Part shown: one piece after another, positions 31,033 through 40,060 of the stretch
Layout: every line of letters begins with the position of its first letter
Numbering within the stretch: the stretch's first letter is position 1
NCBI GenBank assembly: GCA_964443225.1
Contig: CAYUCC010000003.1
Location: forward strand, 60,098 to 124,097
From: SSC4 sp964443225
Lineage (GTDB): Bacteria; Chloroflexota; Anaerolineae; SSC4; Amarolineaceae
Reading direction: 5' to 3'
Length of the DNA: 64,000 nt
Program-made: the position numbers and the translations under genes
The notes under the pieces: generated by a model
Databases searched by the model: none
Told to the model about the DNA's origin: nothing
Seen by the model: the letters and a program-made list of their open reading frames with translations, nothing else

Positions 31033-31730
31033 GGCTCACTTTCTAAAAAACCGGGTCTGCGGCGCGTGCCAATCACCCGTGCGGGCACGCCCACGGCAAT
31101 CGCGTAGGGCGGTATGTCAGACGTCACCACCGCGCCCGCGCCGATCACGGCGCCGTGACCGATGGTCACGCCATCCAGCACGATCACACCGAGCCCCAAC
31201 CACGCATCATCCTCGATGATGATCGGACCCTTACTGGCCAGTGGCTGGCGTTTGATGGGGATGTCGAGATCGGCAAACGTATGCTCGTAGGGACTAAAAG
31301 CGCACTGGGGTGCAATCTGTACGTTGTCACCGATACGCAGGTCGCTGACAAATCCCTTGAGGTTGCACGTACCCTGGATGTGGCTGTCACGTCCGATGAT
31401 CACACTCCCGCCGGCGCCAATTTCCACCAGGGTGCCCCGATGCAGCGAGCTCAGCTCGCCCAGGGCCACGTGACCGCTGTCTTTGTGCGCATAGATGGTC
31501 ACCCCATCATCGATGAACGCATGCCTGCCCAACCGCAGATCGGGACAGCGGATCTGCGCCCACGGAGAGATATAGGGACGATCGGTCAGGTGGGCCAGGA
31601 CCTTACGGTCTTTGTACACGCCGCCCAGCAGCCAGACCGCGATACGTGTCGCCAGTCGTCCGGCACCCTGCGGACCCGAGTGGGACATCAAGGCGCGTAA
31701 CAGGGGTGCTTTGATACGCCAGGGTATCAC
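31029..31730 (-). CDS. Hexapeptide-repeat (left-handed beta-helix) acyltransferase
   Basis: A 233-aa cytosolic acetyl/acyltransferase of the CysE/LacA/WcaF type. The GTG at 31730 follows AAAAGGA by 8 nt and lies 13 nt after the epimerase stop; an ATG at 31688 is an alternative. Hexapeptide repeats fill residues about 80-215 (GGSVIIGRDSHIQGT, DAWLGLGVIVLDGVTIGHG, AVIGAGAVVTSDIPPYAIAV). The GVPARVIG end is typical of sugar O-acetyltransferases. It probably acylates a sugar made by the epimerase product or another operon substrate. The stop overlaps the TGS kinase ATG by 4 nt. Confidence 0.88.
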   Translation of the reverse strand: MIPWRIKAPLLRALMSHSGPQGAGRLATRIAVWLLGGVYKDRKVLAHLTDRPYISPWAQIRCPDLRLGRHAFIDDGVTIYAHKDSGHVALGELSSLHRGTLVEIGAGGSVIIGRDSHIQGTCNLKGFVSDLRIGDNVQIAPQCAFSPYEHTFADLDIPIKRQPLASKGPIIIEDDAWLGLGVIVLDGVTIGHGAVIGAGAVVTSDIPPYAIAVGVPARVIGTRRRPGFLESEP

Positions 31731-31743
31731 AAGGCCATCCTTT

Positions 31744-32715
31744 TCAACCGGTCTCCAGTGCAAAGTTGATACGCAGCCAACGCACCGCGGCCACGAACGC
31801 GTCCAGCAGGGGAGCCGGCTGCCAATGCAGCTCGCGCAGCGCTTTAGCCGGGTTGCACGTGAGGGCGGGTGGACGGGTAGTGGGTGCTGGCGATGCAGCT
31901 GGCCGCCAACGGCGCGGGTCGAGGCGTGCCCGCCACGCCGGCGCCGCGCGCGGCGCCGCCTGCCCGCTCGCCTGGGCCATGAGCGCCAGAAATGCCGCCA
32001 GATCGAGGTTGCCCATGGGGTGACCCAATATGTAACGCTGACCGCGGCGGCCAACCTGTGCCGCCAACAGGTGACCGCGGGCAATGTCGTCCACGCCGCA
32101 GAAATTGATACCCCCGGCCAGGTAGGGTGGCATCTGCCCACGCAGATAGGCCAGCAGCCGCGCTCCGGTCGCCGTTGGTCGCCAGTCACCGGGCCCCACC
32201 GGCGCCGTGGGATTGACCACCACCGCCGGCACGTCAGCCGCCAGGACAGCCTGTTCGGCCAGAACCTTCGAGCGTACGTAGTGGCTCGCCTGATCCCACA
32301 GGTTGAACGGCGTATCTTCGGTCGGCAGCTCAGCCGGCGCCGCGGGTCGACCAATGGTGCCAATCGTGCTCGTATGCACCAGGGACGTCACCCCGCTCTC
32401 CGCCGCGGCACGCAGCACGTTCCCCGTCCCCTGCACGTTCACCGCATACAGCAGCGCCTCATCGGCCGGCTGGCTGCTGTAAAAAGCCGCCACGTGATAC
32501 ACCGCCTGACAGCCCCTCACCCCTCTGCGCACCGCCTCCAGCTCCCGTACGTCCCCCACCACCCGCTCGACCGGCAGCCCGGCCAGGTTGCGCACGTCAC
32601 TACCCTCCCGCACCAACACGCGCACCACCCGCCCCTCCGCCACCAACGCCCGCACCACCGCTGCCCCCACAAATCCCGCCCCACCCGTAACCAGCACCCG
32701 TTCCACGTCCATCAA
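31744..32715 (-). CDS. NAD-dependent epimerase/dehydratase (HpnA-like)
   Basis: A 323-aa short-chain dehydrogenase of the extended family. The dinucleotide loop TGGAGFVG is at residues 10-17, and the catalytic pair Tyr146-Lys150 lies in HYVRSK; the Ser/Thr comes from HTSTIGTIG. It resembles HpnA-type hopanoid-associated epimerases and dihydroflavonol-reductase-like enzymes (VYHVAAFYSS, NVQGTGNVLRAA). The region about 250-285 is unusually Pro/Arg/Ala-rich. It opens a four-gene coupled run with the acyltransferase and the two kinases. The sugar or steroid substrate is unknown. Confidence 0.87.
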   Translation of the reverse strand: MMDVERVLVTGGAGFVGAAVVRALVAEGRVVRVLVREGSDVRNLAGLPVERVVGDVRELEAVRRGVRGCQAVYHVAAFYSSQPADEALLYAVNVQGTGNVLRAAAESGVTSLVHTSTIGTIGRPAAPAELPTEDTPFNLWDQASHYVRSKVLAEQAVLAADVPAVVVNPTAPVGPGDWRPTATGARLLAYLRGQMPPYLAGGINFCGVDDIARGHLLAAQVGRRGQRYILGHPMGNLDLAAFLALMAQASGQAAPRAAPAWRARLDPRRWRPAASPAPTTRPPALTCNPAKALRELHWQPAPLLDAFVAAVRWLRINFALETG

Positions 32716-32726
32716 CCCACCCCACC

Positions 32727-32826
32727 CCGCTCAATCCGTTCCCAATCCGTTCCCCAAATCCGTTCCAATCATCCGTTCAATCCGTTCCCCGAATCCGTTG
32801 ACAGTAATCCGCTCAATCCGTTCCCA
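32727..32826. repeat. Degraded second locus of the 36-bp repeat
   Basis: This 100-bp stretch holds one complete unit (32769-32804, ending CCGAATCCGTTGACAG) and several broken AATCCGTT pieces. Its orientation relative to the flanking minus-strand genes is the same as at 9859-10120. It lies between the epimerase start and the heptamer array; a TATAAT-like box on the minus strand (32837-32842) sits between the two repeat types. Confidence 0.85.
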
Positions 32827-32844
32827 ACACCCTTCCATTATACC

Positions 32845-32907
32845 CTACTCCCTACTCCCTCCTCCCTACTCCCTCCTCCCTACTCCCTCCTCCCTACTCC
32901 CTACTCC
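32845..32907 (-). repeat. Heptamer tandem array GGAGTAG/GGAGGAG, 9 units
   Basis: Nine contiguous 7-bp units on the plus strand, CTACTCC alternating with CTCCTCC. Read on the minus strand, the first unit contains the TAG stop of the radical SAM gene (32901-32903). The final codons, GTG GGG AGG GAG TAG, are the same as those ending the gene at 134-1237. Confidence 0.95.
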
Positions 32908-34220
32908 CTCCCCACCATCCTCCGCATCCGTTCGAGCCAACCCGGCGCTTTGGACGGCTCGCCCTGCAGGCTCTGCCAGTCGCGCTGCAGCTCGTACAAC
33001 TCCTGCCGGCTCAACGGATGGGCACCCCAGTGCGCGTTCAGTAGGGCGTTCTGCCCCTCGGTCTCCAGGCGGACGCCGGCGTAGGGCCGGTAAATCTTCA
33101 CACTCAGGACCGGTGGACGCACCCGCGCCAGGAATTCGCGCGTCTGCGTGCGTGCACGGTCAGTTTCACCGGGCAGGCCAAGCATCACAAAAACACGACA
33201 GCCAATTCCAACCTGGTCGGCGGCATGGAGAACCTCCTGTACGTGCCGTCGATAATCGTCAGCCGATTCACCCGACCGCAAACGTCCCATGCTTTCCAGC
33301 AGATCGTCGTCCAGGGTTTCGACGCCGATTTTGATCGTGGTACAGCCCGCGCGCGCCATGTTGCGCAGCAGACCCAGGTCGAAATGTTCGGGCCGCGATT
33401 CGCACTCCCACGCCACTTCCAGCTTGCGTTCTACGACGACGCGACAGAACGCTTCGACCCAGGCACGATCGGCGGCAAATACGATGTCACGGAACAGATA
33501 GCGGGGTTTGGGATAGGTTCGGGCCAGCCAGGCCAACTCGTCGGCCACCGCCGCGGGCGTACGCACGGTGCGGCCGTACCCCTCGCTGGCGACGTAGGGG
33601 CAGTAGGCGCAGTTGTCGTCGCAGCCACGTCCGGCGCGCAGGGTCAGGAAGGGGTACAGCGCATGCGGCAGCAGGTCCCAGGCCGGGTTCGGCAGCGTAT
33701 TGGGATCGGCATCCACCGCAGCCGGACCGGCGACCCAGGCCTCGTCAGACTCCTCAGATTCCAGCGCGGCCATCTGCAGCGTCGACAGCACCGCCGTCTC
33801 CGGTTCGCCCATCGCCACCGCCGTTACGTTCGAATTGGCCATGATGTCCGGCCCAATGAAACGCATGGCCGGCCCGAAGGCGATGATCTCACCACCGGGT
33901 TGGGCCGCGGCCAGGGCGTCGATGAATTCCATGTCGCTGCGCCGCGTGGCCTGGCTCACGAAGACGCCCACATCGACGTGCTCACCCGTCGCCAGGACCC
34001 GTTCGATCGTGGCTGCCGTATCCAATCGCTCGGCTACGGCATCCACGCAGCTGACTTCATACCCCTGGTCACGCAGTACGGCAGCGACCGTGGCCATCGT
34101 TTGTGGTGGATAGACAAAGTCGGTTCCTTGCGCGCCAACGACACCCATGCCCGCCGTACCTTCACGGTTGGCGACCTGGTTGGGTGGACTCGGTGGGTTG
34201 ATCAGGATAACGTGCGTCAT
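32901..34220 (-). CDS. B12-binding-type radical SAM protein
   Basis: A 439-aa radical S-adenosylmethionine enzyme of the BchE/MiaB-like class. The iron-sulfur motif is C-DDN-C-AY-C (CDDNCAYCPY, residues about 199-208). The N-terminal 150 residues have the layout of a cobalamin-binding domain (VILINPPSPP, VYPPQTMATVAAVLRDQGYEV, IAFGPAM), but the DxHxxG cobalamin-ligand motif is not evident. The TIM-barrel region shows WECESRPEHFDLGLLRNMARAGC, KIGVETLDDDLL and VFVMLGLPGET. Methylation, ring formation or rearrangement are all possible. Its ATG overlaps the glycosyltransferase gene by 4 nt. Its final residues GRE come from the heptamer. Confidence 0.85.
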   Translation of the reverse strand: MTHVILINPPSPPNQVANREGTAGMGVVGAQGTDFVYPPQTMATVAAVLRDQGYEVSCVDAVAERLDTAATIERVLATGEHVDVGVFVSQATRRSDMEFIDALAAAQPGGEIIAFGPAMRFIGPDIMANSNVTAVAMGEPETAVLSTLQMAALESEESDEAWVAGPAAVDADPNTLPNPAWDLLPHALYPFLTLRAGRGCDDNCAYCPYVASEGYGRTVRTPAAVADELAWLARTYPKPRYLFRDIVFAADRAWVEAFCRVVVERKLEVAWECESRPEHFDLGLLRNMARAGCTTIKIGVETLDDDLLESMGRLRSGESADDYRRHVQEVLHAADQVGIGCRVFVMLGLPGETDRARTQTREFLARVRPPVLSVKIYRPYAGVRLETEGQNALLNAHWGAHPLSRQELYELQRDWQSLQGEPSKAPGWLERMRRMVGRE

Positions 34221-36022
34221 GGTGCGCCCTCTTTCTTGAAAATGAACACGGCCGGATGATCGAACAGCCGAAATGTCAGCTCAGCCGCATCGTCGCGCCA
34301 GGTGAATGGGCCCAATTGGGGGTACACCCGGACTGTTTCGACAAGCTCGTAGCCGGCATCGCCGGCAAACAGCCGCGCGTAGAATGCGGCCTGAACCGGA
34401 AAACGTGATGCCCCCGCCTGGAAACGTTCGGCCCAGCTGCTTCCCAGGATTATGTAGTCGGTCGTCAGCAGCCGATCCAGGTAGGCCTGTGTCTGCGCTT
34501 CGGATACCTGCGGCGCCTGGTAGCGTATGCTGGCGGTACCGTCGACGTGGTACGGATTCCAGATTCGCCAATCGTCGTCATCCACTCCATACAGGTCACC
34601 GGCCTCGTGCATGAAGATGCCTTCGTCCTTTTCTACGAGGACCGTGGCCTGCGCCGGGATGTGCTCGCGAATCCAGGCGGCCGCCGTGAGCCGCGTGTCG
34701 CGCTGCAGGTAGATGCCCACGTAGCCTGCGGTGTAGGCCAGGGTGGTGACCACCACTGCGCCGATCAGAGCCCCAACCGCCCAGCGCCGGCTCGCGCCGG
34801 CCCTCGCCCACAGATTGGCCAGCAAACGGCCGGCCAGCAGGCACAGCACCGGCACCAGGGGCAGGGCGTAGCGGATGAACTTGGCGTAGGCGCCGCCAGC
34901 CACGGCCACGTTGGCCAATAACCAGGCCAGCACGTACGCATCGGCAAACCAGGCCGGTGCCGCATGCGCTGTTGGTGGACCGGTGGTTTTGTGATGGCGC
35001 ACCAGCCGCCAGGCGCTGTACCCAACCCCCACGAGGGCAACGATCTCCAGCGGCACACCCATGCCCCACGGCAGCCAGTTGGTCAGTACGTACAGATAAG
35101 GCGGTGTGCCCTCGAACTGCAGCGTATACAGCACCGGCAGGTCACCGCGGACCACGAGGCTCTGCGTGCGCACGCTGTCGTTGCGGTCCAGGTCGAAATA
35201 CCCGGCCGGGTCGAGCACCGCATACGGGTTCAACACCAGCCACAGCACCACGGCCACCACCCCGAGGGTGAGCAGCCGGACCCAGTGACGCGTCAGCTGG
35301 CGCGGTGGTGTCCAGACGGCCGCGGCATGTGCCACCAGAATCGGTGCCAGCAGCACGACGGCCCCGATTTTGGTCGCCATGGCCAGTGCCAATGCCACAC
35401 CGGTGGCAACGTAGTCGCGCCAGGCGCCGCGCCGTGCAATGCCCACCCCCAACCAGAGTGCCAGCCCCATCCACGCCACCAGCATCGAATCGACGGTAGC
35501 AAAATGTGCTTCGCGCACGGGCAGCAGCGTAATCGCCAGCAGCAGGGCGCTCAAGAGGGCGGTGCCCCGTCCGAAGAGACGCCAGCCCAACATCGCCGTC
35601 AGCACCACCGTCGCCGTACTGGCCAGCACCGAAAGCAGCCGCCCCACGTACAGCATCGGTGCTGTGTCGAACGGCACATCCAGGAACGATTTCAGCCAGG
35701 CCAAGGCCTGCTCCGCCAGCCCACTGGCCAGTGCCAGGGCATACAGCGGCAGTGCACCGTACGACGACGCCTGTGGATCGAGCGAGCCGGTGGTCTGGAA
35801 GCGCTGCACCAACTGACTCACCAGGAAGATCACGTGGGCTTCGTCCACGTTCAGGCTGTGCGGAAATCCCCAGGTCAGCCCCACCGCACGCAGCACCAGG
35901 GCAAGCACGATCACCAGACCCAAACCCAGGCCAAACCACCGGTCACGTGTCACGCGTGCCACCCGGCTGCCGGGGTGTTGTTCCCTGGTGGCAGACTCTG
36001 TGGGTTTCTCATTGCCCACCAT
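34217..36022 (-). CDS. GT-C glycosyltransferase, family 39-like membrane protein
   Basis: A 601-aa multi-spanning protein with 11-13 hydrophobic segments. It resembles ArnT/PMT (GT39) family transferases that use polyprenyl-phosphate sugars outside the membrane. The first loop has an acidic NVDEAH motif where the catalytic Asp/Glu pair is expected, and VREAHFATVDSM lies in a later loop. The C-terminal 150 residues are extracytoplasmic (AAWIREHIPAQATVLVEKDEG). The stop overlaps the radical SAM start (ATGA). Acceptor unknown. Confidence 0.82.
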   Translation of the reverse strand: MVGNEKPTESATREQHPGSRVARVTRDRWFGLGLGLVIVLALVLRAVGLTWGFPHSLNVDEAHVIFLVSQLVQRFQTTGSLDPQASSYGALPLYALALASGLAEQALAWLKSFLDVPFDTAPMLYVGRLLSVLASTATVVLTAMLGWRLFGRGTALLSALLLAITLLPVREAHFATVDSMLVAWMGLALWLGVGIARRGAWRDYVATGVALALAMATKIGAVVLLAPILVAHAAAVWTPPRQLTRHWVRLLTLGVVAVVLWLVLNPYAVLDPAGYFDLDRNDSVRTQSLVVRGDLPVLYTLQFEGTPPYLYVLTNWLPWGMGVPLEIVALVGVGYSAWRLVRHHKTTGPPTAHAAPAWFADAYVLAWLLANVAVAGGAYAKFIRYALPLVPVLCLLAGRLLANLWARAGASRRWAVGALIGAVVVTTLAYTAGYVGIYLQRDTRLTAAAWIREHIPAQATVLVEKDEGIFMHEAGDLYGVDDDDWRIWNPYHVDGTASIRYQAPQVSEAQTQAYLDRLLTTDYIILGSSWAERFQAGASRFPVQAAFYARLFAGDAGYELVETVRVYPQLGPFTWRDDAAELTFRLFDHPAVFIFKKEGAP

Positions 36023-36034
36023 GACGAGGCGGTT

Positions 36035-37654
36035 TCACAACTCCCCACGTTTGAATGCGGCATGGATCCCTTCGGCGGTGCGGGTCGCCAGGGCCGAGAT
36101 CGTCAGCGCCGGATTGACCCCGGCCCCCGTCACGAACGGGCTGCTGTCGCCGATGAACAGGTTGGGCACGTCGTGCGTGCGGCACCACGCGTCGACGACC
36201 GATGTCTGCGGATCGGTGCCCATGCGACACGTGCCCAGGTAGTGCGACGACCCGCCGGGCCGGTATTCCGACTCCCAGATCTCGGCAGCCCCGGCGGCCT
36301 CCAGGATCTCGTGATTGCTCTGCATGATGGCTTCGAGCATGGCCTGGTCGTTGGTCCGCGGCTCGTTGATGATACGCGGCACCGGCAGACCGACGTGGTC
36401 GGTCAGCTGCGGATCGAGCGTCACCTCGTTGCGCAGGTCGGGCAGCTGATCGCCGACGGTGGCCAGACCCACCATGTGGGCAAAAATCTCTTTGACGCGC
36501 GCTTTGTGATCCGGCCCCCAGCCGGGCACACGCCGCGCCACGGACAGCGGCCACTGCCAGCCATTGTTGACCTCGACCGTCCAGCCGCGGGCAAAACTGT
36601 TGCGCGGGTTGGTCGCATAATAGTCCTGCATCATGCCCCCCGCCGGAATGCCGCGCCAGGCGTTGAGACGTTCGTCGAACACGCCGTACGTAAACACCGC
36701 CAGGTGTTCGGTGAAGTATTTGCCCACGAGCCCGCTCGAGTTGGCCAGCCCGTCGGGGAACAGCGATGATTTGCTCAGCAGGAGCAGCCGCGGCGTTTCG
36801 ACGGCATTGCCGGCGATCACGATCGCCCGCGCGACGATCTCGCGTTCCCGCTTTTCGGGATCGAAGTAGATCACGCTGCGCGCACGGCCATCGGCGCCAA
36901 CAGTAATCTCGCGCGCCATGCAGCCGGCGCGAATCTCCACGCGCCCGGTCGCCTCGGCGCGGCGCACGTACGTCACGTCGATGCTGCCCTTGGCAGCAAT
37001 TTTGCAGCCCAGGCGGCAGGCGCCGCACTCGATCGACGCCGGACGTCCGTTCCAGGCACGGCTGGGCAGCGCCACGGGTGAATGCACCATGTGCAGGCCA
37101 AGGCGGGCTGCACCCTTCTGGATGGCCTGACTGGCACTGTTGAAGGCAAACGGCGGCAGCGGGAACGGCCGGCTGCGCGGCGGGTCGAACGGATTGGCCT
37201 CGGCACCCGAAGGTCCCGTAATACCGATTTCGTACTCGACGCGCGTGTAGTACGGCTCCAGGTCGGCGTACGTGATGGGCCAGTCGTCGGCCACCCCATC
37301 TTCGCTGCGCACACGAAAATCCGACTCATGGAAGCGCGGCGAGACCCCGACGTAGACCAAGGTCGAACCGCCGACGCCCTTGGCGCGGCTGTAATTGAAG
37401 CGCCCCGTGCCGCCCGTCGTGTAATAGTCACGCCGCGGGTCGTCTGGCTCGAAGACTTTGGTGGAAGTCACCTCGAAGTCCTGTTCGGCGGTGCGGTAAT
37501 CGACGTAGGGGTTGAACCGTTTCCCCGCATCGAGTACGATCACACGCAAACCGGCTTCACCCAGTTCCCTGGCGATGACCCCCCCGCCGGCACCGCATCC
37601 CACGATGACTACGTCCGTCGTCTCTTGCGGGGGCTGTAAATGGAACCAACTCAA
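36035..37654 (-). CDS. GMC-family FAD-dependent oxidoreductase (gluconate/sugar dehydrogenase large subunit)
   Basis: A 539-aa flavoprotein. The FAD-binding loop GCGAGGG is at residues about 19-25, GVGGSTLVYVGVSPRF is the second GMC signature, and the C-terminal RMGTDPQTSVVD...NLFIGDSSPFVTGAGVNPALTISALA carries the catalytic His-region and end motif (quoted in parts). It resembles the large subunit of membrane gluconate 2-dehydrogenases. It has no signal peptide of its own and lacks a Tat motif, so export would depend on the Tat-signal subunit encoded upstream on the same strand (37774-38436). The C-rich segment IECGACRLGCKIAAKG (about 209-224) resembles the Cys pattern of the Fe-S binding seen in some dehydrogenase large subunits. 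Confidence 0.88.
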   Translation of the reverse strand: MSWFHLQPPQETTDVVIVGCGAGGGVIARELGEAGLRVIVLDAGKRFNPYVDYRTAEQDFEVTSTKVFEPDDPRRDYYTTGGTGRFNYSRAKGVGGSTLVYVGVSPRFHESDFRVRSEDGVADDWPITYADLEPYYTRVEYEIGITGPSGAEANPFDPPRSRPFPLPPFAFNSASQAIQKGAARLGLHMVHSPVALPSRAWNGRPASIECGACRLGCKIAAKGSIDVTYVRRAEATGRVEIRAGCMAREITVGADGRARSVIYFDPEKREREIVARAIVIAGNAVETPRLLLLSKSSLFPDGLANSSGLVGKYFTEHLAVFTYGVFDERLNAWRGIPAGGMMQDYYATNPRNSFARGWTVEVNNGWQWPLSVARRVPGWGPDHKARVKEIFAHMVGLATVGDQLPDLRNEVTLDPQLTDHVGLPVPRIINEPRTNDQAMLEAIMQSNHEILEAAGAAEIWESEYRPGGSSHYLGTCRMGTDPQTSVVDAWCRTHDVPNLFIGDSSPFVTGAGVNPALTISALATRTAEGIHAAFKRGEL

Positions 37655-37724
37655 CAGTTTTCCTCACCATGAATGAATGGGCGCCTGGCCCGTCAACCAA
37701 TCAACGAACCAAAAAAAAACCAAC

Positions 37725-37776
37725 CCCAATCCAAAATCCAATCCCAAAATCCAAAATCCAAAATCCAAAACCCCTA
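37725..37776 (-). repeat. Heptamer array GGATTTT (sense strand), at a TAG stop
   Basis: On the plus strand runs of AAAATCC, with a broken unit every few copies. On the minus strand the array begins directly after the TAG stop of the Tat subunit gene (37774). Related arrays lie at 48616-48650 and 60635-60699. Confidence 0.9.
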
Positions 37777-38436
37777 CCCCGCGTACCCCCGCGGCATAGG
37801 CGGGCCGTCGTAGCCGAGCCACTGCCAGGCGACCTCGCTGGTGTAGAAGGCCTGCATGACGTCGTTGACCAGAGCGGGGAAGAGAACGACGGCGGCTTCG
37901 GTGCCCTGCAGCTCCTGGACGGTCGAAGTCAGCTTGCGCACGACGCGTGTGGCCAGGGAGGTTCCAGCGGCTTGTGCCGCCTGCACGGTGGCGTCGACCA
38001 TCCCGACCAGGTCTTCCTGCTGCGTGCGCGTCAAATCGACGAAAGGTGCACCGTAAGTTTGCAGCGCCAGCTCGTCGAAGGCCAGCAGCCCGCGGCCGTA
38101 CAGCGCCTGGCGCGTGGGGGAAGTGGCCACCAGGCGGTCGACGGTATCGACGACCTGTGCTTCCGGCGCGCCGGGTCCCAGGTTGTCCGAGGGCACCAGG
38201 ATCGACGCCAGGGCAGCCAGCAGCACATACTCGGGCTGGGTCAGCCACTGGGTGCTGCCGGTGGGCCGGCGCCGGTTGCGCTCTTCGAGCATGGTTCGCC
38301 GCGTCGTGTCATCCCACACGATCTTGCCGCCGGTACCAAGCATGGCCACACCGCCGGCGGCGGCGCCAATCACGGCGGCCCGCTTCAAAAACGTGCGGCG
38401 GCTGACCGGCTGCGGCAGTTGTTGGTCACTGCTCAA
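37774..38436 (-). CDS. Tat-exported gluconate 2-dehydrogenase subunit 3 family protein
   Basis: A 220-aa protein. The twin-arginine signal SRRTFLKRAAVIGAAAGG starts near residue 11. The rest matches Gluconate_2-dh3: PEYVLLAALASILVPSDNLGPGAPEA and YGRGLLAFDELALQTYGAPF, LVNDVMQAFYTSEVAWQWLGYDGPP. The TTG at 38436 is favoured by a GGGAGAAG site; an ATG at 38469 is an alternative. It lies inside the end of the upstream glycosyltransferase gene. It would escort the GMC flavoprotein (next gene) to the membrane surface. Confidence 0.85.
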   Translation of the reverse strand: MSSDQQLPQPVSRRTFLKRAAVIGAAAGGVAMLGTGGKIVWDDTTRRTMLEERNRRRPTGSTQWLTQPEYVLLAALASILVPSDNLGPGAPEAQVVDTVDRLVATSPTRQALYGRGLLAFDELALQTYGAPFVDLTRTQQEDLVGMVDATVQAAQAAGTSLATRVVRKLTSTVQELQGTEAAVVLFPALVNDVMQAFYTSEVAWQWLGYDGPPMPRGYAG

Positions 38437-40060
38437 TGGTCTTCTCCCAAAGCAGGAGTGGTCCTCCATCCGCCTGGTCGTCGCGGTACACGAGACGCCA
38501 GGGGGCGGGTAATTCGGCGACTGTGCGCCACGCATCGAGGCGCGGGCGGCTCGCCAGCTTACGCGGCGACGTCACGATCACGTCGACATCCTGGGTGTCG
38601 GCGTACGCCAATACCTGGGCCGGTGTGCCGTTGGGCATCGGCACATGGATGCCCCGTGCATAAAACGGCACCTGGCTGTGCACCGCCAGGATACGCGGTG
38701 CGGTTTGGCGGCCAGGCTGCGCCAGCCACGTGCCGGCACGCTGCTGATCCACATCGACCCGCCGCCGTACGGTAACACTGCTGCCGCGCGGCAGGCTCCA
38801 CAGCAGCACGAGGGTCACCGCCAGCGTCGCGCCCATGGCCAGCCATGGTGCGGCACGACGCCCGCGCACGGTCTTCAGGTGGGTGTCCAACCACGCCGCG
38901 GCCGCCCTTTGCACCTGGCCCAACATGACGCCCGCCCACACCAACACCAGCGGCAGCAGCGGCATCAAATAGCGTGTGTAAACCTGCGGCACCAACATCA
39001 CCACCAGCAGCGCGGGCAGCAGGAACGAACCCAGGTACAGGGTCGCCCAGTGCCAGCCAGCCCGCCGTGCCCGTGGCAGCAGCGTCATCCCAATCCCACC
39101 CGCCGCGGCCAGCAGCATCCAGGGCGACAGCAGATACAGCCGCAGTTCGAACCAGGCCTGGACCGCTCCCTGCTGCAGCAGCTGCCAGCGCGGTAGGGAC
39201 CAGCCCGTCGCGACGGCCGGCACCGCCGGCTCGGCGATCAGGCGCGTGCCACGCTCCAGGAATACACCGCTGGGCTGCCCGGTATCGTCCAGCCCATACG
39301 CGGCGTCGACGTAGCTCATGCCGGACGCCATACGCTGGGCGATGACAAAATTCAACCCGCTCTTGCTCTCCCAGGCTGGCCGGTTTAGGGCGCTGCTCAG
39401 CCACAGGACGTACGGCAGTGCCATCATCGCGAATGCGGTCAGCAGAACCAACGGCAGCCGCCAGCGGTCCCGCGCACGGGTCGTGCGCGCCAGCACCAGC
39501 CACGCCGCCACAACCCCCACCGCCAGGGCACCTTCGACCCGTGTCAGGTAAGCTGCTCCCAGGCTCAAGCCCGCCAGGGCGGCGATCTGCCATCGCTGCT
39601 CACGGCGGGCCTGCCATCCAAGCGCCAGGCCCGTCACCAGCAGCACGGCGTAGAGCGTCTCACTCCACTCCAGGCTGCTGTATTCGATCAGCAGCGGTGA
39701 GGCGGCCACGAGCAGTGCAGCCCACAGACCGCAGCGACGGTCGAACAGCTGACGACCAAGCCAGAATGTTGCAGGCACCAACGCCAGGCCAGCCAGCCAC
39801 GATACGAGGCGGGCGCTCGTTATGCCGTCCCCGGTGATGGCTGCGATCGCGGCAATCAGCCAGGGGTACAGCGGCGGCACGAATGGCTCACGACCACCCA
39901 GAATACCCACGTAGCCCTGCCCGGCCAGCAGGTTGTGTGCGATTGTAACATAGGTGGTGCCCTCGGTCAATACAACCGGATTGGCGAGCAGCCCAACCAG
40001 TCGCACCAGCAGCGCCCCCACGGTGATCCACAGGAGCGGCTGGCGCAGCGTACGCGTCAC
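38426..40060 (-). CDS. GT-C glycosyltransferase, family 39-like
   Basis: A 544-aa membrane protein with about 11 helices (LVRLVGLLANPVVL... PPLYPWLIAAIAAI ...). A GREPFVPPLYP loop near residue 55 and later acidic loops resemble dolichyl-phosphate-mannose type transferases. The C-terminal 100 residues are outside. The GTG start at 40060 overlaps the histidine kinase stop by 4 nt (GTGA). It is not a close paralogue of the transferase at 34217. Specificity unknown. Confidence 0.8.
   Translation of the reverse strand: MTRTLRQPLLWITVGALLVRLVGLLANPVVLTEGTTYVTIAHNLLAGQGYVGILGGREPFVPPLYPWLIAAIAAITGDGITSARLVSWLAGLALVPATFWLGRQLFDRRCGLWAALLVAASPLLIEYSSLEWSETLYAVLLVTGLALGWQARREQRWQIAALAGLSLGAAYLTRVEGALAVGVVAAWLVLARTTRARDRWRLPLVLLTAFAMMALPYVLWLSSALNRPAWESKSGLNFVIAQRMASGMSYVDAAYGLDDTGQPSGVFLERGTRLIAEPAVPAVATGWSLPRWQLLQQGAVQAWFELRLYLLSPWMLLAAAGGIGMTLLPRARRAGWHWATLYLGSFLLPALLVVMLVPQVYTRYLMPLLPLVLVWAGVMLGQVQRAAAAWLDTHLKTVRGRRAAPWLAMGATLAVTLVLLWSLPRGSSVTVRRRVDVDQQRAGTWLAQPGRQTAPRILAVHSQVPFYARGIHVPMPNGTPAQVLAYADTQDVDVIVTSPRKLASRPRLDAWRTVAELPAPWRLVYRDDQADGGPLLLWEKTIEQ

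Noticed and set aside
32837..32842. TATAAT box as promoter of the epimerase operon
   Set aside because: The -10 box is good but no -35 fits the heptamer sequence upstream; left as a note in the repeat entry.
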